A program made the position numbers and the translations under genes. From Bacteroidales bacterium (GTDB taxonomy: Bacteria > Bacteroidota > Bacteroidia > Bacteroidales > UBA1715): DNA of 64,000 nt. Position 1 is the stretch's first letter. Each line of letters opens with the position of its first letter. The stretch is from the NCBI GenBank assembly GCA_017516865.1, contig JAFXAU010000031.1, forward strand, positions 1 to 64,000, given 5' to 3'. Of this stretch, positions 16,324 through 25,843 are shown one piece after another. The notes below the pieces were generated by a model. It saw only the letters and a program-made list of their open reading frames with translations. It ran no database searches and was not told the origin of the DNA.

Positions 16324-17475
16324 ATGACGAAAATCTTACGCATACTAAACAGGTTCAATGTCGGCGGACCGACGTACAATGTTGCGTACCTGACAAAATA
16401 TTTGTCGGACGAATACACAACTGTATTGATTGGCGGAGAACGAGAGGAATCCGAAGCAAGTTCCGAGTACATTCTCAAAGAACTTGACATTCCCTACACC
16501 ATAGTGCCCGACATGAAAAGAAGCATTAGTCTCAAAAACGACATAAAAGCATTACGGGAGATTATTTCCATAATCAAAAAAGAAAAACCCGACATTGTGC
16601 ACACACATGCCTCCAAAGCAGGTATGTTAGGACGTTTGGCTGCGAAAATATGTGGAGTTCCCTACATTTTCCACACGTTCCACGGCCACGTTTTCCATTC
16701 CTATTTTGGAAAAAAGAAAACAAGCTTTTTTATCCATTTGGAACGACTGCTGGCACGGTGGTCAACCGCAATTATCGCCATTAGTGACATACAAAAACAC
16801 GAATTAGGCGACATCTACAAAATTTGTCCGCCCGAAAAAATACAAGTCGTTCCGTTAGGCTTTGATTTACATAAATTTACAGAACAAACTGACGAAAAAC
16901 GTAAACAATTCCGTACACAATATAATTTGCAGGACGATGAAATTGCCATTGGAATTGTCGGCAGACTTGCTCCCGTTAAAAACCACGAAATGTTCATTGA
17001 TGCAATTTGTAATTGCCAGAAACAAACTTCGAAAAAAATCCGTGCTTTTATCATTGGCGACGGAGAATTGGCGGAACAGCTGCAAACGTATTGCAAAAAT
17101 ACTAATACAGAACAAATTATCACATTTACATCGTGGATAAAAGATATAGACGTTGCATACGCCGGACTTGACATAGTAGCCCTTACGTCTTTCAACGAAG
17201 GTACGCCTGTGAGCATAATTGAAGCGCAAGCGGCAGGAAAACCCGTGGTTTCCACCAACGTTGGCGGAATAAGCGATATTGTTCAAGAAGACGAAACTGC
17301 CCTATTGTCGGAAATCGACACGGAAAAATTCACCGAAAAACTGACACGTTTGATTAACGACGACGACCTGCGAGAAAAAATGAGCGAAAAAAGCAGACAA
17401 TTCTCCGATTCCAAATTCAGTTACGTAAGACTGTGCACAGACATGGAAAATGTATACAAAAAATTTATGAAATAA
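16324..17475 (+). CDS. GT4-family glycosyltransferase
   Basis: A 383-aa GT-B fold glycosyltransferase that transfers a sugar from a nucleotide-sugar donor to a lipid or glycan acceptor at the inner face of the membrane. The N-terminal half starts LRILNRFNVGGPTYN and contains HTHASKAGMLGRLAA and FHGHVF. The donor-binding half contains GIVGRLAPVKNHE, IIGDGE and the E-x7-E-like block FNEGTPVSIIEAQAAGKPVV. Acceptor and sugar are unknown. It is not next to a sugar-biosynthesis cluster but may serve the surface polysaccharide. A bidirectional terminator follows. Confidence 0.92.
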   Translation: MTKILRILNRFNVGGPTYNVAYLTKYLSDEYTTVLIGGEREESEASSEYILKELDIPYTIVPDMKRSISLKNDIKALREIISIIKKEKPDIVHTHASKAGMLGRLAAKICGVPYIFHTFHGHVFHSYFGKKKTSFFIHLERLLARWSTAIIAISDIQKHELGDIYKICPPEKIQVVPLGFDLHKFTEQTDEKRKQFRTQYNLQDDEIAIGIVGRLAPVKNHEMFIDAICNCQKQTSKKIRAFIIGDGELAEQLQTYCKNTNTEQIITFTSWIKDIDVAYAGLDIVALTSFNEGTPVSIIEAQAAGKPVVSTNVGGISDIVQEDETALLSEIDTEKFTEKLTRLINDDDLREKMSEKSRQFSDSKFSYVRLCTDMENVYKKFMK

Positions 17476-17476
17476 A

Positions 17477-17502
17477 AAAGGGAGAACATTCGTCCTCCCT
17501 TT
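17477..17502. terminator. bidirectional terminator between glycosyltransferase and eno
   Basis: AAAGGGAG (17477-17484), a 10-base loop and CTCCCTTT (17495-17502), with A-rich sequence on the left and T-rich on the right, sit between two convergent genes. Confidence 0.75.
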
Positions 17503-17527
17503 CTCGTATTAACATTCAAATAGTAAA

Positions 17528-18856
<1,329 letters not shown>

Positions 18857-18879
18857 TTATTTGTTTATTCTTAATTCCA

Positions 18880-18887
18880 CAAAAGTA
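18880..18887 (-). promoter_or_regulatory. -7 box of eno (CAAAAGTA on plus strand)
   Basis: Reverse complement TACTTTTG matches TAnnTTTG, 38 bases before the eno start. Confidence 0.5.
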
Positions 18888-18929
18888 TAAAAAATTAAAA
18901 TATGGCAACGATGAAAAGGAAAAAATTTA

Positions 18930-19005
18930 AGAGTTATGAATGATTGGTTTTATACGTTATGAGTTTCCATGAATTCATAATTCATAAATTATAAACCATA
19001 AATCA
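18930..19005. repeat. AT-rich TTATGAA/TTCATAA repeat tract
   Basis: Repeated TTATGA and TTCATAATTCATAA units, of the type scattered between genes in this window. No ORF was found. Confidence 0.4.
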
Positions 19006-19218
19006 TAGTCTTTTCTTGATTTCTTTCAACAAATATTCCAATCCGTTGAGCTTGATTTCGTACATCAATGCTAGCCTCTCGCCTAATTTTCCTTTTGGAA
19101 ACCCTTTTTCATGATACCATGCCAAATACGGTTCGGGCAAATCGCACAAAATCTGTCCTTTATAGCGTCCATACGGCATTTCCATCGTCACAAGCTCCAG
19201 TAATATTTCTTTTTCCAT
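19003..19218 (-). CDS. DUF3820 family small protein
   Basis: A 71-aa protein with the DUF3820 pattern: MPYGRYKGQILCDLPEPYLAWY followed by a charged C-terminal helix (KLGERLALMYEIKLNGLEYLL). The family is small, cytoplasmic and of unknown role, and is sometimes linked by name to virulence or quorum-sensing regulation. A -7 box at 19235-19242 lies inside a longer possible frame (to 19269), so the start is placed at MEKEILLELV, 19218. It is divergent from the lipoprotein gene at 19301. Confidence 0.82.
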   Translation of the reverse strand: MEKEILLELVTMEMPYGRYKGQILCDLPEPYLAWYHEKGFPKGKLGERLALMYEIKLNGLEYLLKEIKKRL

Positions 19219-19234
19219 ACCAATAATAATTGTA

Positions 19235-19242
19235 CAAACATA
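19235..19242 (-). promoter_or_regulatory. -7 box of DUF3820 gene (CAAACATA on plus strand)
   Basis: Reverse complement TATGTTTG matches TAnnTTTG, 17 bases before start 19218. It forms a divergent promoter pair with 19265-19272. Confidence 0.55.
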
Positions 19243-19264
19243 CACAACTTCCCGAAACAATTCA

Positions 19265-19272
19265 TACATTTG
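19265..19272 (+). promoter_or_regulatory. -7 box TACATTTG of lipoprotein gene
   Basis: Perfect TAnnTTTG match 28 bases before ATG 19301. Confidence 0.55.
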
Positions 19273-19300
19273 TCCATGTCAAAACTAAAACTATAACAAA

Positions 19301-19693
19301 ATGAAAAAACATTTTTTACCCACACTGCTATTCGTCTCTTCGTTATTTTTATTCAATGCGTGCGAAGACGACATTGAAATCATTACCGACGAAGCAACCA
19401 ACATTACAAACTACACAGCAAACGTGACCTGCAGAGTAAAAGGCGACGTCTCGCTTGACGATAGCGAATGTGGCGTATTGTACTCGCCCAATAAAGGCGA
19501 CGTCATGTCAGGAGCAGGATTCGAAGCACACGCAACTTCAAAAGACGGAAACACATTCTCTTCGGCATTGTATTTTACGACTACAGAAGATATAGCAGCT
19601 CCAGGTACGAAATATTTCTATTGCGGATATGTCTTGTACCATAATAATTATTACTACGGCAATATCAGGAGCTTACGCACTGCGGCAAAATAG
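19301..19693 (+). CDS. small surface lipoprotein, unknown function
   Basis: A 130-aa lipoprotein with signal peptide MKKHFLPTLLFVSSLFLF and lipobox FNAC (Cys21). The Cys is followed by acidic EDD, resembling the lipoprotein export signal that sends Bacteroidota lipoproteins to the cell surface. The mature part (ATNITNYTANVTCRVKGDV, GVLYSP, GTKYFYCGYV) looks like a single fibronectin-III-like beta-sandwich, as in many Bacteroidales surface lipoproteins. Function not known. It has its own promoter, divergent from the DUF3820 gene. Confidence 0.78.
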   Translation: MKKHFLPTLLFVSSLFLFNACEDDIEIITDEATNITNYTANVTCRVKGDVSLDDSECGVLYSPNKGDVMSGAGFEAHATSKDGNTFSSALYFTTTEDIAAPGTKYFYCGYVLYHNNYYYGNIRSLRTAAK

Positions 19694-19760
19694 ATTCTGC
19701 TAAAATACATTCGTTATCAAAATTTTTCGTATATTGCGATAAAATTTTAAAAGTATAAAA

Positions 19761-19892
19761 ATGGAAAAGGAAAACAACAATCAACAAAGTGGTGCGACAA
19801 GCACGACAAAAAACGCATTTAATTTATTCGCAGGCCTCTTTAAATGGTTTAAGAAACTTAATCAACGAAAAGAAGCAAGCGAAAAGAAATAA
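19761..19892 (+). CDS. 43-aa amphipathic small protein
   Basis: An ORF of 43 codons starting at an ATG: a polar Asn/Gln-rich N-terminus (MEKENNNQQSG), a central amphipathic stretch (AFNLFAGLFKWFKKLNQ) and a lysine-rich end (EASEKK). There is no signal peptide. The central helix looks membrane-associating. A strong terminator starts 5 bases after the stop, so the transcript ends with this gene. I do not recognise it. Reality of the gene is supported by the clean terminator spacing and the A-rich start region; no close -7 match is visible upstream. Confidence 0.5.
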   Translation: MEKENNNQQSGATSTTKNAFNLFAGLFKWFKKLNQRKEASEKK

Positions 19893-19897
19893 CAACC

Positions 19898-19926
19898 AAA
19901 AAGGCAACTCTAACGGTTGCCTTTTT
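19898..19926 (+). terminator. strong intrinsic terminator
   Basis: AAAAAGGCAAC (19898-19908), 7-base loop, GTTGCCTTTTT (19916-19926). It serves the 43-aa ORF and, read backwards, also the convergent lipoprotein at 19949. Confidence 0.9.
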
Positions 19927-19948
19927 CGTTTTCGGTTACACCCCTATT

Positions 19949-20383
19949 TTATTGTTTCAATTTACCCAAACGTGCAGTAACTTTTACTGTCGTCGTCGAA
20001 TAAATATCCGTTCCAAGAAGCGGTGCCTTTTTGTGTTTCTCAACTTGTGGATACACAACTACGTCGTAACCCGGATGTTCTTTCATCAACGTATACATAG
20101 CATAACTTGCAGCCTTGTCGACCATAAGATTGCCAATTACAGGAATTGACGCAACATTTACAGCATCAGCCGTTCCCTTTTCCTGAACGCCAAACAAACG
20201 AGTCCAATCAACACCGAAAATCTTAGTAATTTCAGCCTCGGCTGTAAATTGTTCCGACAATTCAAAATCTGCCGAAGTCAACTCTACTCTCACATTCGGC
20301 TCTCTCATCGAATGCGTGTACACGTTGCAACTTGTAAAAATCATACTTGCAGCCACAACAAGAAGTAATGTAATTTTTTTCAT
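19949..20383 (-). CDS. putative lipoprotein, unknown function
   Basis: A 144-aa lipoprotein with signal MKKITLLLVVAASMIF and lipobox FTSC (Cys19). The mature region (RVELTSADFELSEQFTAEAE, GVDWTRLFG, NLMVDKAASYAMYTLMKEHPGYDVVVYPQ) resembles a Bacteroidota family of short outer-membrane lipoproteins with no known role. There is no acidic surface-export signal after Cys, so it may face the periplasm. A -7 box is at 20448-20455, giving a leader of about 60 bases. Confidence 0.75.
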   Translation of the reverse strand: MKKITLLLVVAASMIFTSCNVYTHSMREPNVRVELTSADFELSEQFTAEAEITKIFGVDWTRLFGVQEKGTADAVNVASIPVIGNLMVDKAASYAMYTLMKEHPGYDVVVYPQVEKHKKAPLLGTDIYSTTTVKVTARLGKLKQ

Positions 20384-20447
20384 TATTAATTTGTTTTTAT
20401 TCCCTACTCACTCAAAGGCTTTTCGGACACTCCTCTTTAATTGAATA

Positions 20448-20455
20448 CAAATATA
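20448..20455 (-). promoter_or_regulatory. -7 box (CAAATATA on plus strand)
   Basis: Reverse complement TATATTTG matches TAnnTTTG; upstream of the lipoprotein at 19949-20383. Confidence 0.5.
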
Positions 20456-20565
20456 TCATATTTTTTAAAACATTACAACCAAAATGAGTTCTTAATTTTT
20501 AACATCTATTTCCTAGCACCTTTCCCACATTTTTTGTAATATTGTACAATTAAAAATTTAAACGT

Positions 20566-22719
20566 ATGGCTCGAAAAAACGAACAATATAGAAAATCATC
20601 GGCTTCGGAAATATCGTCCGACATATTGGCTATTTTTAGAAAATCACCTAAGAAACCGCTCAACTGCAAACAAGTTGCAACACAGTTGGGAATCAACAAC
20701 AAAGAGGGTTTGGCATTAACGGAAAAACATCTTGCAACATTGGTACAGAGAGGTGAATTACAGGAATGCCAAAAAGGAAAATACCGACTCAAAAATCAAA
20801 TGGGAACCATCACTGGTCACATTGATATGACACCCTACGGGACGGCTTACGTTGTAAGTCCACAACTCGAAGAAGACGTTTTTATCGCTTCGCCTAACTT
20901 AAACCATGCGTTGAATAACGATTTGGTGAAAGTTTCACTCTTTGCCCCTCACGGCAGACGCTCGCGTTTGGAAGGCGAAGTGGTTGAAATTATTGAAGAA
21001 GGACGACGTGAATTTGTCGGCATAATCGAACGAAATTCAAAATATGCGTTTGTGATTGTTGACAAACGATACATTCCATACGACATTTTTGTGGCAAACG
21101 ACGATGCAATGGATGCAAAGAACGGGCAAAAGGTTGTGGTTCAAATAGTTGAATGGCCTAAAAAAGCAAAAAATCCTATCGGGAAGGTTGTGAAAGTACT
21201 GGGAGACGTTGGCAACAACGAAACTGAAATGCACGCAATTCTCGAAGAATTCGACCTACCGTATCATTTTACAAAAGAACTCGAAGACGAGGCAAACGCC
21301 CTGCCCGACGAGATTCCAGCCGCAGAAATCAAGAGCCGCCGCGATTTCCGCGACGTAACCACGTTCACCATCGACCCCGCCGACGCAAAGGATTTTGACG
21401 ACGCACTGTCGATTGAGTTTTTGGAAGACGAAACATACCGAATCGGTGTGCATATTGCCGACGTAACATATTATGTCCGTCCCGGCTCAAAATTGGAAGA
21501 AGAAGCCCAAAAACGCGCCACTTCGGTCTATTTGGTTGACCGCGTGGTTCCTATGCTGCCCGAAAAACTGTCGAACAACGTCTGCTCGCTCCGACCAAAC
21601 GAGGACAAACTGACATTCTCCGCCGTGTTCATTATGGACAAGGAAGCAAACGTGCTGAAAGAATGGTTTGGAAGAACCCTAATTCGCTCTAACAGAAGAT
21701 TTTCATACGAAGAAGCACAGCAAGTAATTGAAACACACGAAGGTGATTTGGTGCAGGAAATCACCACGATGGACACTTTGGCAAAAATCCTTCGTGCGAA
21801 ACGTTACGAAAAAGGCGCCATCTCGTTTGACCGCAAGGAAGTCAAATTCAAGCTCGACAAGGACGGACGACCTAAAGGCGTGTATTTCAAGGAATCGAAA
21901 GATGCGAACAAACTTATTGAGGAATTTATGCTGCTTGCCAACAAAAAAGTGGCTGAATACGTGGGAAAACGCTCTTCAGCACCGACGTTCGTCTATCGTG
22001 TGCACGACAAGCCAGACGATATGAAGTTGCGTGATTTCTCGAACTTTTTGAAGAAATTCGGATATAAAATCAATACTTCGGGAGGCGTAAACACTTCGAA
22101 ATCAATCAATAAATTGCTTACCAACTTAAAAGGTAAAACCGAGTGCGACATTTTCGCAGGATTAGCTGTACGTTCTATGGCAAAGGCTATCTATACGACT
22201 GAAAATATTGGTCACTACGGATTAGCATTTGATTTCTACTGTCATTTCACCTCGCCTATCCGCCGTTACCCCGATATGATGGTTCACCGTCTGCTCGACC
22301 GTTATTTGAAAAAGAAACCGAGCGTTTCGCAAGAAGAATTCGAAGAATACTGCAAACATTCGTCTTCGCGCGAGCAATTGGCGGCAAATGCCGAGCGTGC
22401 TTCAATCAAATACAAGCAAGTTGAGTGGATGAAAGACCACGTGGGTGAAATATTTGAAGGAACAATCACCAGCATCACCGAATGGGGATTCTACGTGGAA
22501 TTGGACGGCAATTTGTGCGAAGGAATGGTGTCGCTCCGCGATTTGAACGATGACATGTATTCGTTCGACGAGCGAAATTACTGTCTGCGAGGACGTTACA
22601 CTGGCAACGAATACACGTTGGGCGACCGCGTGACCATAAAAATTGCACGCGCCGACTTAATCAAACGCCAATTGGATTACATTTTAATTACAGACGAAAC
22701 AGAAAATAATAAAGAATAA
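20566..22719 (+). CDS. rnr: ribonuclease R
   Basis: A 717-aa RNase II/R-family 3'-5' exoribonuclease that degrades structured RNA. It has an N-terminal winged-helix segment (about 20-70), cold-shock domains (about 75-230), the RNB catalytic domain with TIDPADAKDFDDALSIE (metal-binding Asp cluster about 270-285) and HFTSPIRRYPDMMVHR, and a C-terminal S1 domain (GEIFEGTITSITEWGFYVEL). RNase R together with SmpB (encoded at 43.8 kb) is known to take part in trans-translation. No clear -7 match upstream; it appears monocistronic. Confidence 0.97.
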   Translation: MARKNEQYRKSSASEISSDILAIFRKSPKKPLNCKQVATQLGINNKEGLALTEKHLATLVQRGELQECQKGKYRLKNQMGTITGHIDMTPYGTAYVVSPQLEEDVFIASPNLNHALNNDLVKVSLFAPHGRRSRLEGEVVEIIEEGRREFVGIIERNSKYAFVIVDKRYIPYDIFVANDDAMDAKNGQKVVVQIVEWPKKAKNPIGKVVKVLGDVGNNETEMHAILEEFDLPYHFTKELEDEANALPDEIPAAEIKSRRDFRDVTTFTIDPADAKDFDDALSIEFLEDETYRIGVHIADVTYYVRPGSKLEEEAQKRATSVYLVDRVVPMLPEKLSNNVCSLRPNEDKLTFSAVFIMDKEANVLKEWFGRTLIRSNRRFSYEEAQQVIETHEGDLVQEITTMDTLAKILRAKRYEKGAISFDRKEVKFKLDKDGRPKGVYFKESKDANKLIEEFMLLANKKVAEYVGKRSSAPTFVYRVHDKPDDMKLRDFSNFLKKFGYKINTSGGVNTSKSINKLLTNLKGKTECDIFAGLAVRSMAKAIYTTENIGHYGLAFDFYCHFTSPIRRYPDMMVHRLLDRYLKKKPSVSQEEFEEYCKHSSSREQLAANAERASIKYKQVEWMKDHVGEIFEGTITSITEWGFYVELDGNLCEGMVSLRDLNDDMYSFDERNYCLRGRYTGNEYTLGDRVTIKIARADLIKRQLDYILITDETENNKE

Positions 22720-22792
22720 TGTACAAGATAGTTTTGTTAAAATTCTGTTAGACAAAATCCCCTATTCCTGTTTTTCGTTACAGAATATTTTT

Positions 22793-22815
22793 TAATTTTG
22801 GAAGATTTAATTTTG
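22793..22815 (+). promoter_or_regulatory. two -7-like boxes before the hexomutase
   Basis: TAATTTTG occurs at 22793-22800 and again at 22808-22815, both matching TAnnTTTG, 17-32 bases before ATG 22832. Confidence 0.4.
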
Positions 22816-22831
22816 AAACAATATAAATACA

Positions 22832-24640
22832 ATGGATCAAGAAATACTAAACAAAGCAAAACAGTGGCTCACTGGTAATTACGACGAAAAAACTAAGAAA
22901 GAAATTCAGTATTTAATCGACAACAACGACCCCGAGTTGGAAAACGCGTTCTATCAGAACCTTGAGTTCGGAACGGGCGGTTTGCGTGGCGTGATTGGCG
23001 TTGGAACCAACAAAATGAACATCTACACGGTGGGAATGGCTACGCAGGGATTCGCAAACTATATTAAAAAGGCGTTTCCTAACGAAAAGGAAATCAAGGT
23101 TGCCGTTATCCACGACTGCCGTATCCGCAGCCGTTTGTTCGCCGAAACTACGGCAAACATTTTTGCGGCTAACGGATTCAAAGTATATCTTTCGAAAGAA
23201 CTTCGCCCGACTCCTGAATTGTCGTTCGCTATCCGCCATCTTGGCTGTCAAGCCGGTGTGAACATCACAGCATCGCACAACCCTGCAAAATATAACGGTT
23301 ACAAAGCTTACTGGAACGACGGTTGCCAGTTGGTTCCTCCTCACGATACGAATGTAATCGACGAAGTGAACAAAATCGCTTCTATCGACGATGTGAAATG
23401 GAAAGGCAACGAACAAAACATCATTCTTTGGGACGAACTTATCGACCGTCCATACATCGACGCAATCAAGAGTTTGTCAATCAACGGCGACATTATTAAG
23501 AAACAAAAAGATTTGAAGATTGTCTATACTCCTATCCACGGAACAGGCATAAAATTGGTTCCACGCGTGTTGCAGGAACTTGGTTTCGAAAACGTGAACG
23601 TGGTTGAGGAACAGGCAGTTGTTTCGGGTGAATTTCCGTCGCTTCGCAAACCGGGCGTAGGCGAAATCAAGGAAGAAGATTTCGTAACAGAAAAAGACTG
23701 GTTGAACAAGATTCACGAGGTTACTGGCTCTCCTAACCCAGAAAAGGAATCGGCTATGAAACTCGCCATAGAAAAAGGCAAGGCAATGAACGCCGACATT
23801 ATTATGGCAACCGACCCCGACGGCGACCGCGTGGGAATCGTTGTGAAAAATTCCGAAGGTAACTACGTGATAATGAACGGAAACCAGACGGCTACCATTC
23901 TTACACAATATTTATTGTCGGCTTGGCAAAAGGCAGGGAAACTGAAAGGCAAGGAGTTTGTCGTAAAAACTATCGTAACGACAGAATTGATTACCGAAAT
24001 GTGTAAGAAATACGGCGTTGAAATGTTCGACGTGCTGACTGGCTTCAAATACATAGGTGAAAAAATCCGTCTGTTGGAAGGCAAAAAACAATACATCGGC
24101 GGTGGCGAGGAAAGCTACGGTTACTTGGCTGGCGACTTCGTTCGCGACAAAGACGCCGTGATAGCTTGTTCACTTGTTGCCGAAGCTGCCGCTGTTGCAA
24201 AGAACGAAGGCAAGAGTTTGTACGACGTGTTGGTTGACACATACGTAGAATACGGTATGTACAAAGAATCGCTCTGCTCTATCGAAAAAGAAGGAAAAGC
24301 CGGCAAGGAAGCCATCAAGGCAATGATGGACAATTTCCGTGCAAATCCTCCTAAAGAATTAAACGGTTCGCCTGTTGCTTACATTAAAGACTACGGTCAA
24401 TCAATCACAACGGATTGCAAGACCGGCAAGACCGAAAAAATCGACCTTCCTAAGTCAAACGTGCTTCAATTCTTTGCGGAAGACGGCTCGAAAGTTACTG
24501 CCCGTCCTTCGGGAACAGAACCGCTCATCAAGTTCTATTTCGGCGTGAAGACGAAAATCAACAGCAAGGCAGAATTGAAACAAGCCGACGAAGAACTGAA
24601 CAAGAAAATCGAAGGTTTGAAAAAATCATTAGGAATTTAA
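22832..24640 (+). CDS. phospho-sugar mutase (phosphoglucomutase/phosphomannomutase)
   Basis: A 602-aa alpha-D-phosphohexomutase of the long PGM2-like group, interconverting hexose-1- and hexose-6-phosphates via a phosphoserine. It has the active-site loop TASHNPAKYNGYK with Ser148, metal loop DPDGDRVG (Asp328, Asp330, Asp332), sugar-binding loop GGEESYGYL (about 423-431) and phosphate loop RPSGTEPLIKF (about 559-569). It supplies sugar-1-phosphates for nucleotide sugars and links to the polysaccharide genes. A palindromic repeat separates it from pta; the two may be read together. Confidence 0.95.
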   Translation: MDQEILNKAKQWLTGNYDEKTKKEIQYLIDNNDPELENAFYQNLEFGTGGLRGVIGVGTNKMNIYTVGMATQGFANYIKKAFPNEKEIKVAVIHDCRIRSRLFAETTANIFAANGFKVYLSKELRPTPELSFAIRHLGCQAGVNITASHNPAKYNGYKAYWNDGCQLVPPHDTNVIDEVNKIASIDDVKWKGNEQNIILWDELIDRPYIDAIKSLSINGDIIKKQKDLKIVYTPIHGTGIKLVPRVLQELGFENVNVVEEQAVVSGEFPSLRKPGVGEIKEEDFVTEKDWLNKIHEVTGSPNPEKESAMKLAIEKGKAMNADIIMATDPDGDRVGIVVKNSEGNYVIMNGNQTATILTQYLLSAWQKAGKLKGKEFVVKTIVTTELITEMCKKYGVEMFDVLTGFKYIGEKIRLLEGKKQYIGGGEESYGYLAGDFVRDKDAVIACSLVAEAAAVAKNEGKSLYDVLVDTYVEYGMYKESLCSIEKEGKAGKEAIKAMMDNFRANPPKELNGSPVAYIKDYGQSITTDCKTGKTEKIDLPKSNVLQFFAEDGSKVTARPSGTEPLIKFYFGVKTKINSKAELKQADEELNKKIEGLKKSLGI

Positions 24641-24648
24641 CATTTTAT

Positions 24649-24677
24649 GTAGAGACGCCACAATGTGACGTCTCTAC
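24649..24677. repeat. palindrome GTAGAGACG...CGTCTCTAC
   Basis: Arms GTAGAGACG (24649-24657) and CGTCTCTAC (24669-24677) enclose a further CACA/TGTG pairing, nearly a full palindrome. It is the first of three related elements within 1.2 kb. It may act as a transcription attenuator or mRNA-stabilising hairpin between the hexomutase and pta genes. Confidence 0.75.
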
Positions 24678-24698
24678 GTGTTTTAAAACAATATAATT

Positions 24699-25709
24699 AT
24701 GGATTTCGTAAAATATTTCAAAGAAAAGGCTAAATCAGACATTCAAAGAATTGTCTTGGCCGAAGGTACGGAGGAACGTACGTTGAAAGCTGCCGACATT
24801 GTGTTGGGCGAAGGTTTTGCAGATTTAATCATCTTGTCGAAACCTGAATTTATCAAAAAATTCGCCGCCGACAACAATCTCCAAAACTTGTGCAAGGCTA
24901 CGGTCATCGACCCAGAAAACAATCCCAAGGCGGAAGAATACGCAAATCTTATTTACGAACTCCGCAAGAAAAAGGGTATGGACTTGGAAACAGCCCGCAA
25001 TCTTGTGAAGAATCCGCTTTACTTGGCTTCGGCAATGATTAAGGCCGGCGATGCCGACGGCGAAGTTGCCGGTGCGGAAAATTCCACGGGTAACGTGCTC
25101 CGCCCTGCTTTGCAGCTGATAAAAACTATGCCTGGCATTTCTGTGGTTTCGGGTGCATTCATTATTATATTGAAAGATACCGAATTTGGCGAAAACGGCG
25201 TATTCTTGTTCGCCGACTGTGCTGTTACTCCTGTTCCAGATGAAAAACAATTGGCTGAAATAGCCGTTACAAGTGCAAAGTCAGCAAAAGACTTGCTTGG
25301 AATGGATGCCCGCATTGCAATGTTGAGCTTCTCGTCACACGGAAGTGCAAGCCACGAAGTGGTTGACAAAGTGAGCAACGCGACAAAAATTGCAAAAGAA
25401 ATGAATCCTGCCCTCGTTATCGACGGAGAATTGCAGTTCGATGCTGCCGTTGTTCCAAACGTGGCAGCTAAAAAAGCTCCCGACAGCGTTTTACAAGGTA
25501 AGGCTAACGTGTTGATTTTCCCTAACCTTGAAGCAGGAAACATCGCATACAAAATGGCTCAACGGTTCGGTCACGCCGAAGCATACGGACCTATCCTTCA
25601 AGGTATGGCCGCTCCAGTGAACGACCTTTCACGCGGTTGCTACGTTTCCGACATTGTGAACGTAATCGCAATTACAGCCACACAAGCAATAGGAAGAAAA
25701 AATAATTAA
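24699..25709 (+). CDS. pta: phosphate acetyltransferase
   Basis: A 336-aa short-form phosphotransacetylase, converting acetyl-CoA and phosphate to acetyl phosphate. With acetate kinase (not in this window) it gives ATP by acetate fermentation. PTA_PTB domain motifs are AEGTEERTLKAADIV, DGEVAGAENSTGNVLRPALQ, ADCAVTPVPD, MLSFSSHGSASH, IDGELQFDAA and NVLIFPNLEAGNIAYK. There is no N-terminal DRTGG regulatory domain. It is flanked on both sides by GTAGAGAC palindromes. Confidence 0.96.
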   Translation: MDFVKYFKEKAKSDIQRIVLAEGTEERTLKAADIVLGEGFADLIILSKPEFIKKFAADNNLQNLCKATVIDPENNPKAEEYANLIYELRKKKGMDLETARNLVKNPLYLASAMIKAGDADGEVAGAENSTGNVLRPALQLIKTMPGISVVSGAFIIILKDTEFGENGVFLFADCAVTPVPDEKQLAEIAVTSAKSAKDLLGMDARIAMLSFSSHGSASHEVVDKVSNATKIAKEMNPALVIDGELQFDAAVVPNVAAKKAPDSVLQGKANVLIFPNLEAGNIAYKMAQRFGHAEAYGPILQGMAAPVNDLSRGCYVSDIVNVIAITATQAIGRKNN

Positions 25710-25714
25710 ATTCA

Positions 25715-25735
25715 GTAGAGACACATCGTCTCTAC
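25715..25735. repeat. palindrome GTAGAGAC-acatc-GTCTCTAC
   Basis: Perfect 8-base arms (25715-25722, 25728-25735), directly after pta. Same family as the element at 24649. Confidence 0.7.
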
Positions 25736-25758
25736 ACTCAAAAATATTAAATTCCAAA

Positions 25759-25796
25759 CAGAGACGCGCAATTGAGGCACGTCTCTGCTTTTTTTG
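25759..25796 (+). terminator. CAGAGACG/CGTCTCTG hairpin with T-run
   Basis: Arms CAGAGACG (25759-25766) and CGTCTCTG (25780-25787) are followed by CTTTTTTT. This third copy of the repeat family looks like the functional terminator of the hexomutase-pta unit. Confidence 0.75.
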
Positions 25797-25843
25797 TCCA
25801 CAATAATTCTAAATTTCCTTATCTTTACTTCAAAAAAAATAGT

